Positions 25,969-33,800 of a DNA stretch of 64,000 nucleotides are shown piece after piece. Origin of the DNA: Listeria welshimeri serovar 6b str. SLCC5334. Its GTDB lineage: Bacteria; Bacillota; Bacilli; Lactobacillales; Listeriaceae. The position numbers and the translations under genes are program-made. The stretch is taken from the NCBI RefSeq assembly GCF_000060285.1, contig NC_008555.1, forward strand, positions 682,001 to 746,000. Direction: 5' to 3'. Numbering within the stretch: the stretch's first letter is position 1; every line of letters begins with the position of its first letter. The notes under the pieces were generated by a model. The model made no database searches and had not been told where the DNA came from. It was given only the letters and a program-made list of their open reading frames with translations.

Positions 25969-27621
25969 ATGGCAAAAATAAAAACAATGTATTCGAAATT
26001 GAAGAATTGGCACAAAGGCGCGATTTTTGTCGGCCTTTTTGTCGTAGTCACGGTGTTATTACTCTACATGAACACGCCCAAAACAGAAGTTACGCTTTAT
26101 AAAAACTTATCCGAAACAAGCCAACAACAAGTCACTGATCAATTAGCTAAAATGGGCGTTGATTATACAGTTGATAAAAGCGGAAATATTTTAGTAGACG
26201 AAAAAGTGGAGACGCTTGTTCGTGATAAGTTCGCTGATTTAGGAATCCCGTACACTGGTCAAGATGGGAATGATATTTTATTAAATAGCTCGCTAGGAGC
26301 AAGTGAAGAAGACAAAAAAATGCAAGAAAAAGTCGGAACAAAAGTCAATTTAGAAAAAGAAATCGTTCAAAGCTATGGCATAACCGTTGACAGCGCATCC
26401 GTTCAGCTAACTTTACCAGAATCAAGTTCGATTTTTGAAGAAGCAAGTCAAAAAGGAACGGCCGCTGTGACGCTAAAAACTAAAAATAACCAAACATTAA
26501 CCAAAGAGCAAGTACTTGGTATTCAACGAACTGTCAGCGCAGCCGTACCAAATGTTGCTAGTGAAGATGTAGCGATTATTGATACGAAAAATGGCGTTAT
26601 TTCCGAAGCGGATACCGCAAATGAAGAAGGCAGTTCCGCATATAAAAATGAAGTTGATATTCAAAATGCCATTGGAAAAAATGTGAAAACCGATATTGAA
26701 GGTACACTTTCAAGCATTTTTGCCTTAGATAACTTCCGAGTAAACACAAATGTTGCCGTTAACTTTGATGAAATAAAACAAAATACGGAACGTTACCCAA
26801 ATGATGGAAAAGTCCGTAGCAACCAAAAAGATACTTCCACAGACACATCGAAAGGATCTACCAACACAACAGAATCTGGAACTGCGTCGAACGCTGACGT
26901 ACCAAACTATACAGAAGAAAATGGTGGAGATCAAAATACCTATACAAGTGAAAAATCTAGTGAAACAACTAATTATGAATTAGACTCCACTATCCAAGAA
27001 ATCGAAAAACACCCATCCCTCGCAAAAACAAATGTCGTTGTATGGGTTGATCAGCAAACACTAAATAAAAATGGTGTAGACATGGCCGAATTTACAAAAG
27101 CAATTGGTGTTTCGGCAGGACTAACACCTAATATGACAACGGAAGAAGCTGGTGCTGGCGGAGAAGCGACTGCTACACCAACTTTTGAAGGGACGTTCCA
27201 AAATGGTGATGTTACAATTATGCCAATTCAATTCTTAGATAACCAAACACCTGTAGAAAAAGATCCAGCTAAAACAACTGAACCAGCAAGCAAAGCATGG
27301 ATTTGGTGGCTAGTAGGCAGTCTACTATTTGCAATTATTGCAGCGGGAATTATCGCTTATATTATTTTCCTTAAGCGAAAAGAACAATTAGAAGAAGCTT
27401 TAGAAGCAGAAGAAAAAGATTTTATTCCAGCTGAAGAGGCAATAATTGACCCAGAAGAACACCCAGATTTCCATTTCCAAACAAATGCATTTGATTTATC
27501 AGAACCAGAATTAAAAGCTCGCAAAGAAAGTTTGAAAAATAAACTCGGTGAAATGGCCAAAGAAGACCCAGGTCGCGCCGCAGCAGTCATCCAAAAATGG
27601 CTCAATGAAAGGCAGGAATAA
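25969..27621 (+). CDS. fliF: Flagellar MS-ring protein FliF
   Basis: FliF forms the membrane ring on which the motor and export gate are built. The 550-residue product has an N-terminal membrane helix (about 18-36), periplasmic-type ring-building motifs (about 40-220, including L-G-I-P-Y near 87), a low-complexity Thr/Ser/Asn-rich stretch (about 285-335), and a second membrane helix (about 443-465). The cytoplasmic C-terminal tail is acidic, with the FliG-binding segment near the end (D-P-G-R-A-A-A-V-I-Q-K-W-L). fliG starts 2 bp after its stop. Confidence 0.95.
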   Translation: MAKIKTMYSKLKNWHKGAIFVGLFVVVTVLLLYMNTPKTEVTLYKNLSETSQQQVTDQLAKMGVDYTVDKSGNILVDEKVETLVRDKFADLGIPYTGQDGNDILLNSSLGASEEDKKMQEKVGTKVNLEKEIVQSYGITVDSASVQLTLPESSSIFEEASQKGTAAVTLKTKNNQTLTKEQVLGIQRTVSAAVPNVASEDVAIIDTKNGVISEADTANEEGSSAYKNEVDIQNAIGKNVKTDIEGTLSSIFALDNFRVNTNVAVNFDEIKQNTERYPNDGKVRSNQKDTSTDTSKGSTNTTESGTASNADVPNYTEENGGDQNTYTSEKSSETTNYELDSTIQEIEKHPSLAKTNVVVWVDQQTLNKNGVDMAEFTKAIGVSAGLTPNMTTEEAGAGGEATATPTFEGTFQNGDVTIMPIQFLDNQTPVEKDPAKTTEPASKAWIWWLVGSLLFAIIAAGIIAYIIFLKRKEQLEEALEAEEKDFIPAEEAIIDPEEHPDFHFQTNAFDLSEPELKARKESLKNKLGEMAKEDPGRAAAVIQKWLNERQE

Positions 27622-27623
27622 AC

Positions 27624-28730
27624 ATGGCAGAAACACTCAAAGAAACCTTAGAAGAAACAAATGCTGAATTAGAAACAGTCGAAGTAGAAGCGACAGAAGA
27701 AAAAGCAACTACTTCAGCAGAAACAGGTATTTCAAGACGTGAAAAAGCCGCTCTTATTATTTGGAGTCTAGATGAACAAATCGCGACCGAAGTGGTTGAT
27801 TTGCTACCCGATGCCTCTAAACAACGCCTTGCCCGGGAAATGGCCAAAATGAAAGAGATGGACGGCGGTGCAGTAGAAGAAGCAACGAAAGAATTTTTAG
27901 ACGAATTAGAGCTTCTGTCTGGCGGAATTGCCAAACTTGACCGTGAGCACCTACAACGCTTATTCCCGGATATGACAACCGAAGAATTAAACCAACTAAT
28001 TTACGGAGTAGAAGCAGAATCGCGGATTGGTGAAACTGCACTGGATATTTTACGTGAAATTGATGATGTTGACTCTTTATTTACGATTATTAGTGACGAA
28101 TCACCTCAAACGATTGCAATGATTGCCTCGTATATGAAACCTGAAGAAGCATCCAAACTTCTAGCCCTTTTACCTGAAGAAAAAATGATTAATACAGTTA
28201 TCGGTATTGCAAGTCTAGAGCAATTTGATAGCGAAGTCATGCAAAATGTATCTAATCTATTAAGAATTAAACTAGATACAATGTCGAATAGTTCACTCAA
28301 CAAAACTGACGGCATTAAAAATGTTGCTAATATCTTAAACAATGTTACACGTGGCTTGGAACGTACAATTTTCGAGCATTTGGATGCAGAACAAGCGGAA
28401 CTTTCCGAACGAATCAAAGAGAAAATGTTTATGTTTGAAGATATTATTCTGCTTGATAACATGACCTTACAACAAGTACTAGCCGAAATTCAAGACAACA
28501 ATAAAGTCGCTCGAGCACTCAAAAACGAAAAAGAAGAACTCAAAGAAAAAATCCTTTCTTGTGTATCGAAAAACCGTCGCGATATGATTACCGAAGAACT
28601 AGAAGTCCTAGGCCCAATCAGACTTTCTGACGTCGAACAAGCCCAACAAGATATTGCCAATGTCGTTAAAAATCTAGAAAAAGACGGCAAAATAGTTATC
28701 CAACGGGGGGAACAGGATGTCCTTATCTAA
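27624..28730 (+). CDS. fliG: Flagellar motor switch protein FliG
   Basis: FliG receives torque from MotA and sits on FliF. The 368-residue product is a little longer than Bacillus FliG because of an acidic Glu/Thr-rich N-terminal extension (about 1-34). Next come FliG-N (about 36-130, with K-A-A-L-I-I-W-S-L), FliG-M (about 140-230, including the E-x-P-Q-T-I-A family segment seen as S-P-Q-T-I-A) and FliG-C (about 255-365). FliG-C carries the charged torque helix with L-L-D-N-M-T-L-Q-Q-V-L and R-D-M-I-T-E-E-L-E. The end overlaps fliH by 14 bp. Confidence 0.95.
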   Translation: MAETLKETLEETNAELETVEVEATEEKATTSAETGISRREKAALIIWSLDEQIATEVVDLLPDASKQRLAREMAKMKEMDGGAVEEATKEFLDELELLSGGIAKLDREHLQRLFPDMTTEELNQLIYGVEAESRIGETALDILREIDDVDSLFTIISDESPQTIAMIASYMKPEEASKLLALLPEEKMINTVIGIASLEQFDSEVMQNVSNLLRIKLDTMSNSSLNKTDGIKNVANILNNVTRGLERTIFEHLDAEQAELSERIKEKMFMFEDIILLDNMTLQQVLAEIQDNNKVARALKNEKEELKEKILSCVSKNRRDMITEELEVLGPIRLSDVEQAQQDIANVVKNLEKDGKIVIQRGEQDVLI

Positions 28731-29409
28731 TCCGCGAATCCCAAAAGGTAAAGTCACTTTATCCGATGTGAAAATGGAACTATTTTATTTAGATGACATA
28801 GAAGAAGCGGCAGAAGAGGGTTCACCTTATTCCAAAGAACTTGAACAACTCGAAAGCCATCAAAAAGAACTTGAAAAACACATGACCGAAATCGAAAAAG
28901 AACAGCAAAAGTTAGCTAATGAAAAAGCGGCCCTTCAAGCTGAACGTCAGGCCATTGAAGACTTAAAACGCGACGCAGAAGCAGAAATCGAAGCGAATAA
29001 ACGAGCTTTTGAGCAAGAAAAAATGGAAATCTATCTAACAATTACCGACTTTCTTTGGGACGAAAGCATTGATCTTGCTGAAAGAATCGTCCATCAAACA
29101 ATCGACACACGTCAAATCGAAGTCTTACCAATGTTAACGGAAGTCATTCAAAAACTTCCTGTTGCTTTCGACAAACTAAATGTCACCACTCATCCGGAAA
29201 CGTTAAAAGCCCTAAAAGAAGAAAATACCGGCACAAAATATGACTGGCTTTTAGAAAACATTCATTGGAATTTTGATATGCGACTTGATTACGGCGAATT
29301 TACCGTTGAAGAAGAAAAAGAGTACTTTGATTACCGTATCACAGAAATTTTCCAAACATTGCACAAACAAAATACCGAACGAAAAATCTTAGGAGGCGAT
29401 AAACCGTGA
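28717..29409 (+). CDS. fliH: Flagellar export ATPase regulator FliH
   Basis: FliH is the stator-like regulator that links the ATPase FliI to the C-ring. The 230-residue product has a long coiled coil (about 40-115, very rich in Glu, Lys and Gln with heptad spacing) and a C-terminal domain (about 120-225) with the V-T-A/H-P-E-x-L-type segment near 170. This is like the V-type ATPase E subunit. It overlaps fliG upstream by 14 bp and fliI downstream by 4 bp, so the three are translationally coupled. Confidence 0.88.
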   Translation: MSLSNPRIPKGKVTLSDVKMELFYLDDIEEAAEEGSPYSKELEQLESHQKELEKHMTEIEKEQQKLANEKAALQAERQAIEDLKRDAEAEIEANKRAFEQEKMEIYLTITDFLWDESIDLAERIVHQTIDTRQIEVLPMLTEVIQKLPVAFDKLNVTTHPETLKALKEENTGTKYDWLLENIHWNFDMRLDYGEFTVEEEKEYFDYRITEIFQTLHKQNTERKILGGDKP

Positions 29410-30707
29410 GTTGGTCGCCGAAAACTGAAGCCTGGCAAGAACTAAAAAACACTGTCCCATACATCCAAAAAGGAAAAATACACACCGTCCAAGAGCAAGT
29501 ATATATTTCCAAAGGCCCTCAAGTAAAAATTGGCGACACGGTCATGGTTGGTGAAAATAAAGTCCTATGCGAAGTCATTTCTATTGAAAAAGAAAACAAT
29601 ATGCTGCTCCCCTTTAATCAAAGCGATAAAGTGGCATATGGCGACTGGGTATACGTGACTGACACGAAAATAACCATTCCAGCCGACGAATTCCTCCTTG
29701 GAAAAGTGCTCAACGCATCCGGTGACATTTTAAATGAAGAAGCTGGGATTGCTCCATATAAGCAAAAAATGCCACTTGAAGCGCCGCCAATCCATGCTTT
29801 TAGTCGAGCAGAAATAACCGAAACGCTCGAAACTGGAATCAAAGCAATCGATGGTATGTTAACCATTGGCATCGGTCAAAAAATTGGTATTTTTGCAGGG
29901 TCAGGTGTTGGGAAGTCTACTTTACTTGGAATGATTGCTCGTAACGCCAAAGCAGATATCAATATTATCGGTTTAGTTGGCGAACGTGGTCGTGAAGTAA
30001 AAGATTTCTTGCGTAAAGATCTTGGAGAAGAAGGCCTTCAAAAAAGTGTTATCGTTGCAGCTACATCGGATGAAAGCCATCTCATGCAACTTCGCGCGGC
30101 CAAATTAGCTACCTCTATTGCAGAACATTTCCGCGATCAAGGGAAAACCGTTCTTTTAATGATGGATTCTGTCACTCGTTTTGCAGATGCAAGAAGAAGT
30201 GTCGATATTGCTGTCAAAGACTTACCAATTGGTGGAAAAACGTTATTAATGGAATCCTATATGAAAAAACTGCTAGAACGTTCTGGTAAAACGCAAAATG
30301 GCTCGATTACCGGTATTTATACAGTGCTTGTAGATGGGGATGATATGAATGGTCCGGTACCCGATTTAGCGCGAGGAATTTTAGACGGGCATATCGTTTT
30401 AACTCGAGAACTGGCAACGAAAAATCATTATCCAGCCATTGATGTCCTTGGCTCCGTTAGCCGGGTAATGGAAGAAATCGTTCCAGAAAGTCAATGGAAA
30501 ACCGCTTCAAAAATTCGTGAATGGATGAGTATTTATCAAGAAAATGAACTGTATTTTAAGTTAGGAACAATTGAGCAAACAAGTGATAATGCGGCCATTT
30601 TTACGAGTAAAGAAAAATCTTATTTTATCCATCAATTTTTAAAGCAGTTGCGGGATGAAAGTGTAACGTTAGAGGAAACTAATAAAATGATGGAAACTTT
30701 AGTATAA
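29406..30707 (+). CDS. fliI: Flagellum-specific export ATPase FliI
   Basis: FliI is the hexameric ATPase of the type III flagellar export apparatus. The 433-residue product has the beta-barrel N-terminal domain (about 20-90), Walker A G-S-G-V-G-K-S-T at 165-172, and a Walker B region L-L-M-M-D-S-V-T-R near 255-263. P-V-P-D-L-A-R-G-I-L-D-G-H near 318-330 is typical of FliI/YscN ATPases. The start is GTG 29406, overlapping fliH by 4 bp, with GGAGG upstream. Confidence 0.97.
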   Translation: MSWSPKTEAWQELKNTVPYIQKGKIHTVQEQVYISKGPQVKIGDTVMVGENKVLCEVISIEKENNMLLPFNQSDKVAYGDWVYVTDTKITIPADEFLLGKVLNASGDILNEEAGIAPYKQKMPLEAPPIHAFSRAEITETLETGIKAIDGMLTIGIGQKIGIFAGSGVGKSTLLGMIARNAKADINIIGLVGERGREVKDFLRKDLGEEGLQKSVIVAATSDESHLMQLRAAKLATSIAEHFRDQGKTVLLMMDSVTRFADARRSVDIAVKDLPIGGKTLLMESYMKKLLERSGKTQNGSITGIYTVLVDGDDMNGPVPDLARGILDGHIVLTRELATKNHYPAIDVLGSVSRVMEEIVPESQWKTASKIREWMSIYQENELYFKLGTIEQTSDNAAIFTSKEKSYFIHQFLKQLRDESVTLEETNKMMETLV

Positions 30708-30723
30708 CAAAGGAGCGCCGTGG

Positions 30724-31407
30724 ATGAATCCAGTAGAACAGGTAATAAGTGCTAGACAAGCCGAGTTTCAAAGCGCGTTTCAAGCAGCGAAACAATCGGC
30801 AACCACTTTTGAAACAAAATTAAATGAGCGATTAAACACTCCTACTACACAAACAAAAGCTACTAACATACAAACAGTCACTGATGCAGAATTAGCTCGT
30901 GCTCGCGAGGCTTATGAAGCTCTAATCAATAAATCCGAAACCGCCGAGTCCACATCAACAACTACCTCTAGTTCAAGCGCAAAAACCGAAGCTAGTACGA
31001 AAGCAACAACGGAATCAACTGTTTGGAACAACTATCCAATTAAACCAATTAGCGCTGAAAATGAAGGAAAGTATAGTGAGCTAATAAAAGCTGCTGCAGC
31101 CAAGTACGATGTTCCTGAAGCACTTATCAAACGCGTCATTCAAGTAGAATCCAATTTCAATCCGAATGTTACTTCAAGTGCTGGTGCAACTGGCTTAATG
31201 CAACTAATGTATGGGTCCAACCGAACCGACCCAGCCACCAATATTGATTCTGGAACAAAACAGCTAGCCAGTTACATCAAAAAATATGATGGTGATTTAA
31301 AACTAGCGTTAGCAGCGTATAATGCCGGACCAGGAAACGTACACAAATACGGAGGCGTCCCACCATTTAAAGAAACACAAAATTATTTAACAAAAATTAT
31401 CGGGTAA
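30724..31407 (+). CDS. Lytic transglycosylase (SLT domain) in the flagellar operon
   Basis: The protein cleaves peptidoglycan glycan strands. The 227-residue product has an N-terminal helical, Thr/Ser-rich half (about 1-105) without an obvious signal peptide. The C-terminal SLT domain (about 115-225) has the catalytic Glu in V-I-Q-V-E-S-N-F-N-P near 140, then S-A-G-A-T-G-L-M-Q-L-M and A-A-Y-N-A-G-P-G-N-V near 197-206. Lacking a Sec signal, it is probably exported through the flagellar type III apparatus to open the wall for the rod, like FlgJ/SltF enzymes; this is inference. Corresponds to lmo0717. Confidence 0.88.
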   Translation: MNPVEQVISARQAEFQSAFQAAKQSATTFETKLNERLNTPTTQTKATNIQTVTDAELARAREAYEALINKSETAESTSTTTSSSSAKTEASTKATTESTVWNNYPIKPISAENEGKYSELIKAAAAKYDVPEALIKRVIQVESNFNPNVTSSAGATGLMQLMYGSNRTDPATNIDSGTKQLASYIKKYDGDLKLALAAYNAGPGNVHKYGGVPPFKETQNYLTKIIG

Positions 31408-31420
31408 GGGAGAACAAATT

Positions 31421-32065
31421 ATGGGAAACTGGCAACAAAAGTGGGAATCTTGGCGCGATATGACGACAGCCATGCAACAAGAAATCAAAATCGAAGCAGC
31501 CGAAAAAGTCACTTCCTACATAAAAAACGACCAATTTGAAGAAGCAATCAATGTCATTCGACAAACCGAAAATCTCCTAAACGAACTTGATTTTGAAACT
31601 AAAATGAACCGTGTTGAAGAACAACTTCAAGCATTCACAGCAGAACAAGAGGCAACTAAATCATTCGAAGCAAGCCAACTTCAAAACCTAGAAAAACCAA
31701 GTACAAAAATAAGCTTCAATCTATCACAAGTAAAATCAGAAACAATTAATGAGTTCACTAAACGTGATTTTAATCTAGTAGACTCAAATGAAACCCATAT
31801 GCAATTTCTAAAAGGCAATCGTAATTTTTACATGGATATTTTTAATCCCGAAGAAAGCGAAGAACACCACTACGCCACCTTAGATGAAAAATGCCAATAT
31901 AAAAACATCGGTTTCATTTGCCAAAACGATGCAGAAACAGAAATCGCCACAAACTTAACAAACGAATGGCTCGAAACATTAGAAGCTCCAAAAAAGAAAT
32001 TTTTAACTATTAACATCGCCAATTTAAGGGCGATGAAACAAAATCAAGAAGTACTTTTCGAGTAA
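31421..32065 (+). CDS. Unknown protein at the end of the flagellar operon (214 aa)
   Basis: I do not recognise a family. The N-terminal half (about 1-90) is helical and charged, and the C-terminal half (about 100-214) looks alpha/beta. No signal peptide or membrane helix is seen. The gene is 13 bp after the lytic transglycosylase and is followed by a strong terminator, so it is the last gene of the motility operon (lmo0718 position). ATG 31421 lies behind AAGGGAGAAC. Confidence 0.7.
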   Translation: MGNWQQKWESWRDMTTAMQQEIKIEAAEKVTSYIKNDQFEEAINVIRQTENLLNELDFETKMNRVEEQLQAFTAEQEATKSFEASQLQNLEKPSTKISFNLSQVKSETINEFTKRDFNLVDSNETHMQFLKGNRNFYMDIFNPEESEEHHYATLDEKCQYKNIGFICQNDAETEIATNLTNEWLETLEAPKKKFLTINIANLRAMKQNQEVLFE

Positions 32066-32070
32066 CAACC

Positions 32071-32105
32071 ATCCTGTTCCCAGTAAAGGGAGCGGGATTT
32101 TTTTT
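32071..32105 (+). terminator. Terminator closing the flagellar operon
   Basis: An 11-bp stem with two G-T wobbles (32071-32081 with 32088-32098, loop of 6) is followed by eight T residues. Directly after it begins the unrelated padR promoter. Confidence 0.92.
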
Positions 32106-32114
32106 ACAAATCAG

Positions 32115-32167
32115 TTGACAACTAATCTACTTTGTAATACTATATACTTGTACCTAGTAACAACTAG
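32115..32167 (+). promoter_or_regulatory. padR promoter and possible self-operator
   Basis: TTGACA at 32115-32120, a 17-bp spacer and TACTAT at 32138-32143 form a good sigma-A promoter. Just downstream, CTAGT at 32154-32158 and ACTAG at 32163-32167 make an inverted repeat over the likely transcription start. PadR-type regulators often repress their own operon, so this repeat is a candidate operator (inference). Confidence 0.7.
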
Positions 32168-32184
32168 TAGAGGAGTGAATTCAA

Positions 32185-32511
32185 GTGAAAGGACTTACCG
32201 AGTTACTCAAAGGTAGTTTAGAAGGAATGATATTAGAACGGATTTCAAGAGGTGAAACATACGGCTATGAAATCACTAAATATCTCAACGACCTAGGCTT
32301 CGATGAAATCGTTGAGGGAACCGTCTACACCATCCTCGTTCGTCTCGAGAAAAAAAAGTTAGTCGAGATAGAGAAGAAAAAATCAGAATTAGGTCCACCA
32401 AGAAAATTTTACACATTAAGCCCAGCTGGTGAAGAAGAATTAGCGATTTTTTGGAAACGTTGGGATTTTATTCAATCGAAAATTATGCAAGTTAAAGGAG
32501 GGCAAGCGTAA
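32185..32511 (+). CDS. PadR-family transcriptional regulator
   Basis: The 108-residue protein is a compact PadR winged-helix regulator: L-K-G-S-L-E-G-M-I-L-E-R-I-S near 8-21, G-E-T-Y-G-Y-E-I-T-K-Y-L near 23-34, then V-E-G-T-V-Y-T-I-L-V-R-L-E-K-K near 42-56 and G-P-P-R-K-F-Y-T-L. PadR proteins bind DNA as dimers and respond to small ligands or envelope stress. It starts at GTG 32185 behind GAGGAGTG and overlaps the DUF1048 gene by 1 base. The ligand is unknown. Confidence 0.9.
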   Translation: MKGLTELLKGSLEGMILERISRGETYGYEITKYLNDLGFDEIVEGTVYTILVRLEKKKLVEIEKKKSELGPPRKFYTLSPAGEEELAIFWKRWDFIQSKIMQVKGGQA

Positions 32512-32834
32512 TGTTTAAATGGTACAAAAAATACCGCGAAGAAAAACGAGATTATAAATTGTATAAAAAACGAATAGCCGCTTTGCCAGAAGACTACAAA
32601 ACAGCAATGAAAGCTATTGAAACCTATTTATGGAACTTTGCAAAAGGAGCAGGGATGTTCGAAATCTTAAAAAACGTCCTTGAAATGTTTGAAAATGCTG
32701 CTGCAGATAATCTAGAACTAAAAGCTGTTATTGGCGACGACTTAGCCGAATTCGCAGACAACTTATTAAATGAATATCCAGAAGAAACATGGATGGATAA
32801 ACAACGCACAAAATTACGCGATTCGATTAAATAA
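32511..32834 (+). CDS. DUF1048-family protein
   Basis: The 107-residue protein is helical and soluble, with L-P-E-D-Y-K-T-A-M-K-A-I-E-T-Y-L-W near 25-41 and a central M-F-E-x-L-K-N-V-L-E-M-F-E segment. This matches DUF1048 proteins, which are commonly encoded next to PadR regulators in Firmicutes. No function is known to me. It is cotranscribed with padR (ATG overlaps the padR stop, with AAAGGAGGG upstream). Confidence 0.82.
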   Translation: MFKWYKKYREEKRDYKLYKKRIAALPEDYKTAMKAIETYLWNFAKGAGMFEILKNVLEMFENAAADNLELKAVIGDDLAEFADNLLNEYPEETWMDKQRTKLRDSIK

Positions 32835-32884
32835 AAACAGAAAGCCTCTCAAACTATGTAATGAGAGACTTTCTGTTTTTTTTA
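32833..32884. terminator. Bidirectional terminator between DUF1048 gene and FusB-type gene
   Basis: AAAACAGAAAG and CTCTCA pair with TGAGAG and CTTTCTGTTTT across an 11-nt loop. The T run on each strand lets it serve both convergent transcripts. Confidence 0.85.
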
Positions 32885-33529
32885 TTTACGTTTCTTTACA
32901 ACCTCAATAAATTCATCTAATGTTTCGCGGTCTTTTATTTGTTGATTGCAAACATCGCTATCATGGCAAATATAGTTGCCGTTTGTCGTATAAATTCCAT
33001 CACTCGCAGATTTTGTTTTCGCCATAAAAAGCGATACTTTGGAATGTGTATGACAAATCGTGCAAACACCTTTTTGAATCTCGTTAGAAATAGTTCCTTG
33101 TACGCCAACCAAATTTCCATCCTCATAAGTCACGATATACTTACGTTGTTGAGCAATATCATTCCAACCATAAAAAGTATAGTCGCGCATATCCAGTTTA
33201 GACCAAGTAGGAATTTTTAATTTTTTCGTTTTCGCAAATATTTTTTTAAGTTTCACATCACTTGGCGAGACAAAAGGAATCACATAAGCTTTTAAATCCT
33301 CTAAAAATGGTTCTGCTTCTTTAGTTGAAGTAATCGTATGGAGCTCGCTAAACAATTCTTTATGGCCTTCTAGCACGTTCGCCGGGAATAGCTCATTTAT
33401 TTTCTCTTCTGTTAAAGATTTTAACGCCTTTAAAGTCGAAGTATCATTCGCAGACCGGTATGCGCGTGAAACATTTGCTAATTGATATTTGATAAAATTA
33501 TATTGGTATGGTTCGATAAACTCTTTCAT
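32882..33529 (-). CDS. FusB/FusC-type EF-G-binding protein
   Basis: FusB-family proteins bind elongation factor G and release it from fusidic-acid-stalled ribosomes. The 215-residue product matches that two-domain plan: an N-terminal helical bundle (about 1-110) and a C-terminal domain with a four-Cys zinc finger (Cys156, Cys159, then Cys187 and Cys193: C-T-I-C-H and I-C-H-D-S-D-V-C). Such Listeria proteins are often named fibronectin-binding protein, which I consider misleading. AAAGGAG lies upstream of the ATG at 33529. Upstream lies a 5' leader with a short peptide and hairpins. The resistance phenotype is inferred. Confidence 0.85.
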   Translation of the reverse strand: MKEFIEPYQYNFIKYQLANVSRAYRSANDTSTLKALKSLTEEKINELFPANVLEGHKELFSELHTITSTKEAEPFLEDLKAYVIPFVSPSDVKLKKIFAKTKKLKIPTWSKLDMRDYTFYGWNDIAQQRKYIVTYEDGNLVGVQGTISNEIQKGVCTICHTHSKVSLFMAKTKSASDGIYTTNGNYICHDSDVCNQQIKDRETLDEFIEVVKKRK

Positions 33530-33536
33530 TATAATT

Positions 33537-33634
33537 CTCCTTTAATAGTTTAATTTTGGTTAAACTAGCTGAAGGATTGAAGAGTTTATTTTCACTCTTA
33601 CTTTCTAAACAATCCTAAAGCTATTGTTAGAAAG
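33537..33634 (-). promoter_or_regulatory. Leader attenuator with three hairpins before the FusB-type gene
   Basis: Reading the minus strand, the leader has hairpin 1 (33634-33623 with 33613-33601, one bulge), hairpin 2 (33599-33594 with 33585-33580) and hairpin 3 (perfect 8 bp, 33567-33560 with 33553-33546). AGGATTG (33616-33610) in hairpin 1 is exactly complementary to CAATCCT (33579-33573). The overlapping TCCTT (33576-33572) can pair with AAGGA of the ribosome binding site (33542-33538). These exclusive pairings, plus the leader peptide ending inside hairpin 1, suggest translational attenuation. No terminator T-run follows hairpin 1. The switching model is inference. Confidence 0.65.
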
Positions 33635-33661
33635 TAGAGAGCAGTGCAATTTTTTTTGCAT
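33605..33661 (-). CDS. 18-residue leader peptide upstream of the FusB-type gene
   Basis: The minus strand encodes MQKKLHCSLLSNNSFRIV, ATG at 33661 and TAG at 33607-33605. GGTGGTGAT, close to the ideal Shine-Dalgarno, ends 7 nt before the ATG. The last codons and stop lie inside the first leader hairpin. It is proposed to sense ribosome stalling and open the structure that controls the resistance gene. A GTG at 33673 in the same frame would add four residues. Confidence 0.6.
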   Translation of the reverse strand: MQKKLHCSLLSNNSFRIV

Positions 33662-33685
33662 CTGTTTGATCACCACCTTGCCTTC

Positions 33686-33714
33686 ATTATAAGCACTTCT
33701 GAATTGTTCGTCAA
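33686..33714 (-). promoter_or_regulatory. Promoter of the FusB-type gene
   Basis: On the minus strand: TTGACG (33714-33709), 17-bp spacer, TATAAT (33691-33686). This is a near-consensus sigma-A promoter. It starts a leader of about 150 nt before the coding region. Confidence 0.85.
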
Positions 33715-33800
33715 TTCTCTTTTATGAATACTCTTTCGAAAACAGGGTAAACGAAAACTATTGGACATTAGAGAAAACATCCATGGGAGGAGAAAATAAA

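Noticed and set aside
26725-26983. Short overlapping frames on both strands inside fliF
   Set aside because: They fall in the low-complexity Thr/Ser/Asn linker of FliF and have no start signals.
33700-33783. Sigma-B promoter for pyruvate oxidase
   Set aside because: A GGGTAA is present near 33748 but no GTTT-like -35 at the right distance was found.
33783-33800. Upstream ATG for pyruvate oxidase
   Set aside because: The strong GGGAGGAG ribosome binding site lies between it and ATG 33801, so the upstream codon precedes the site.
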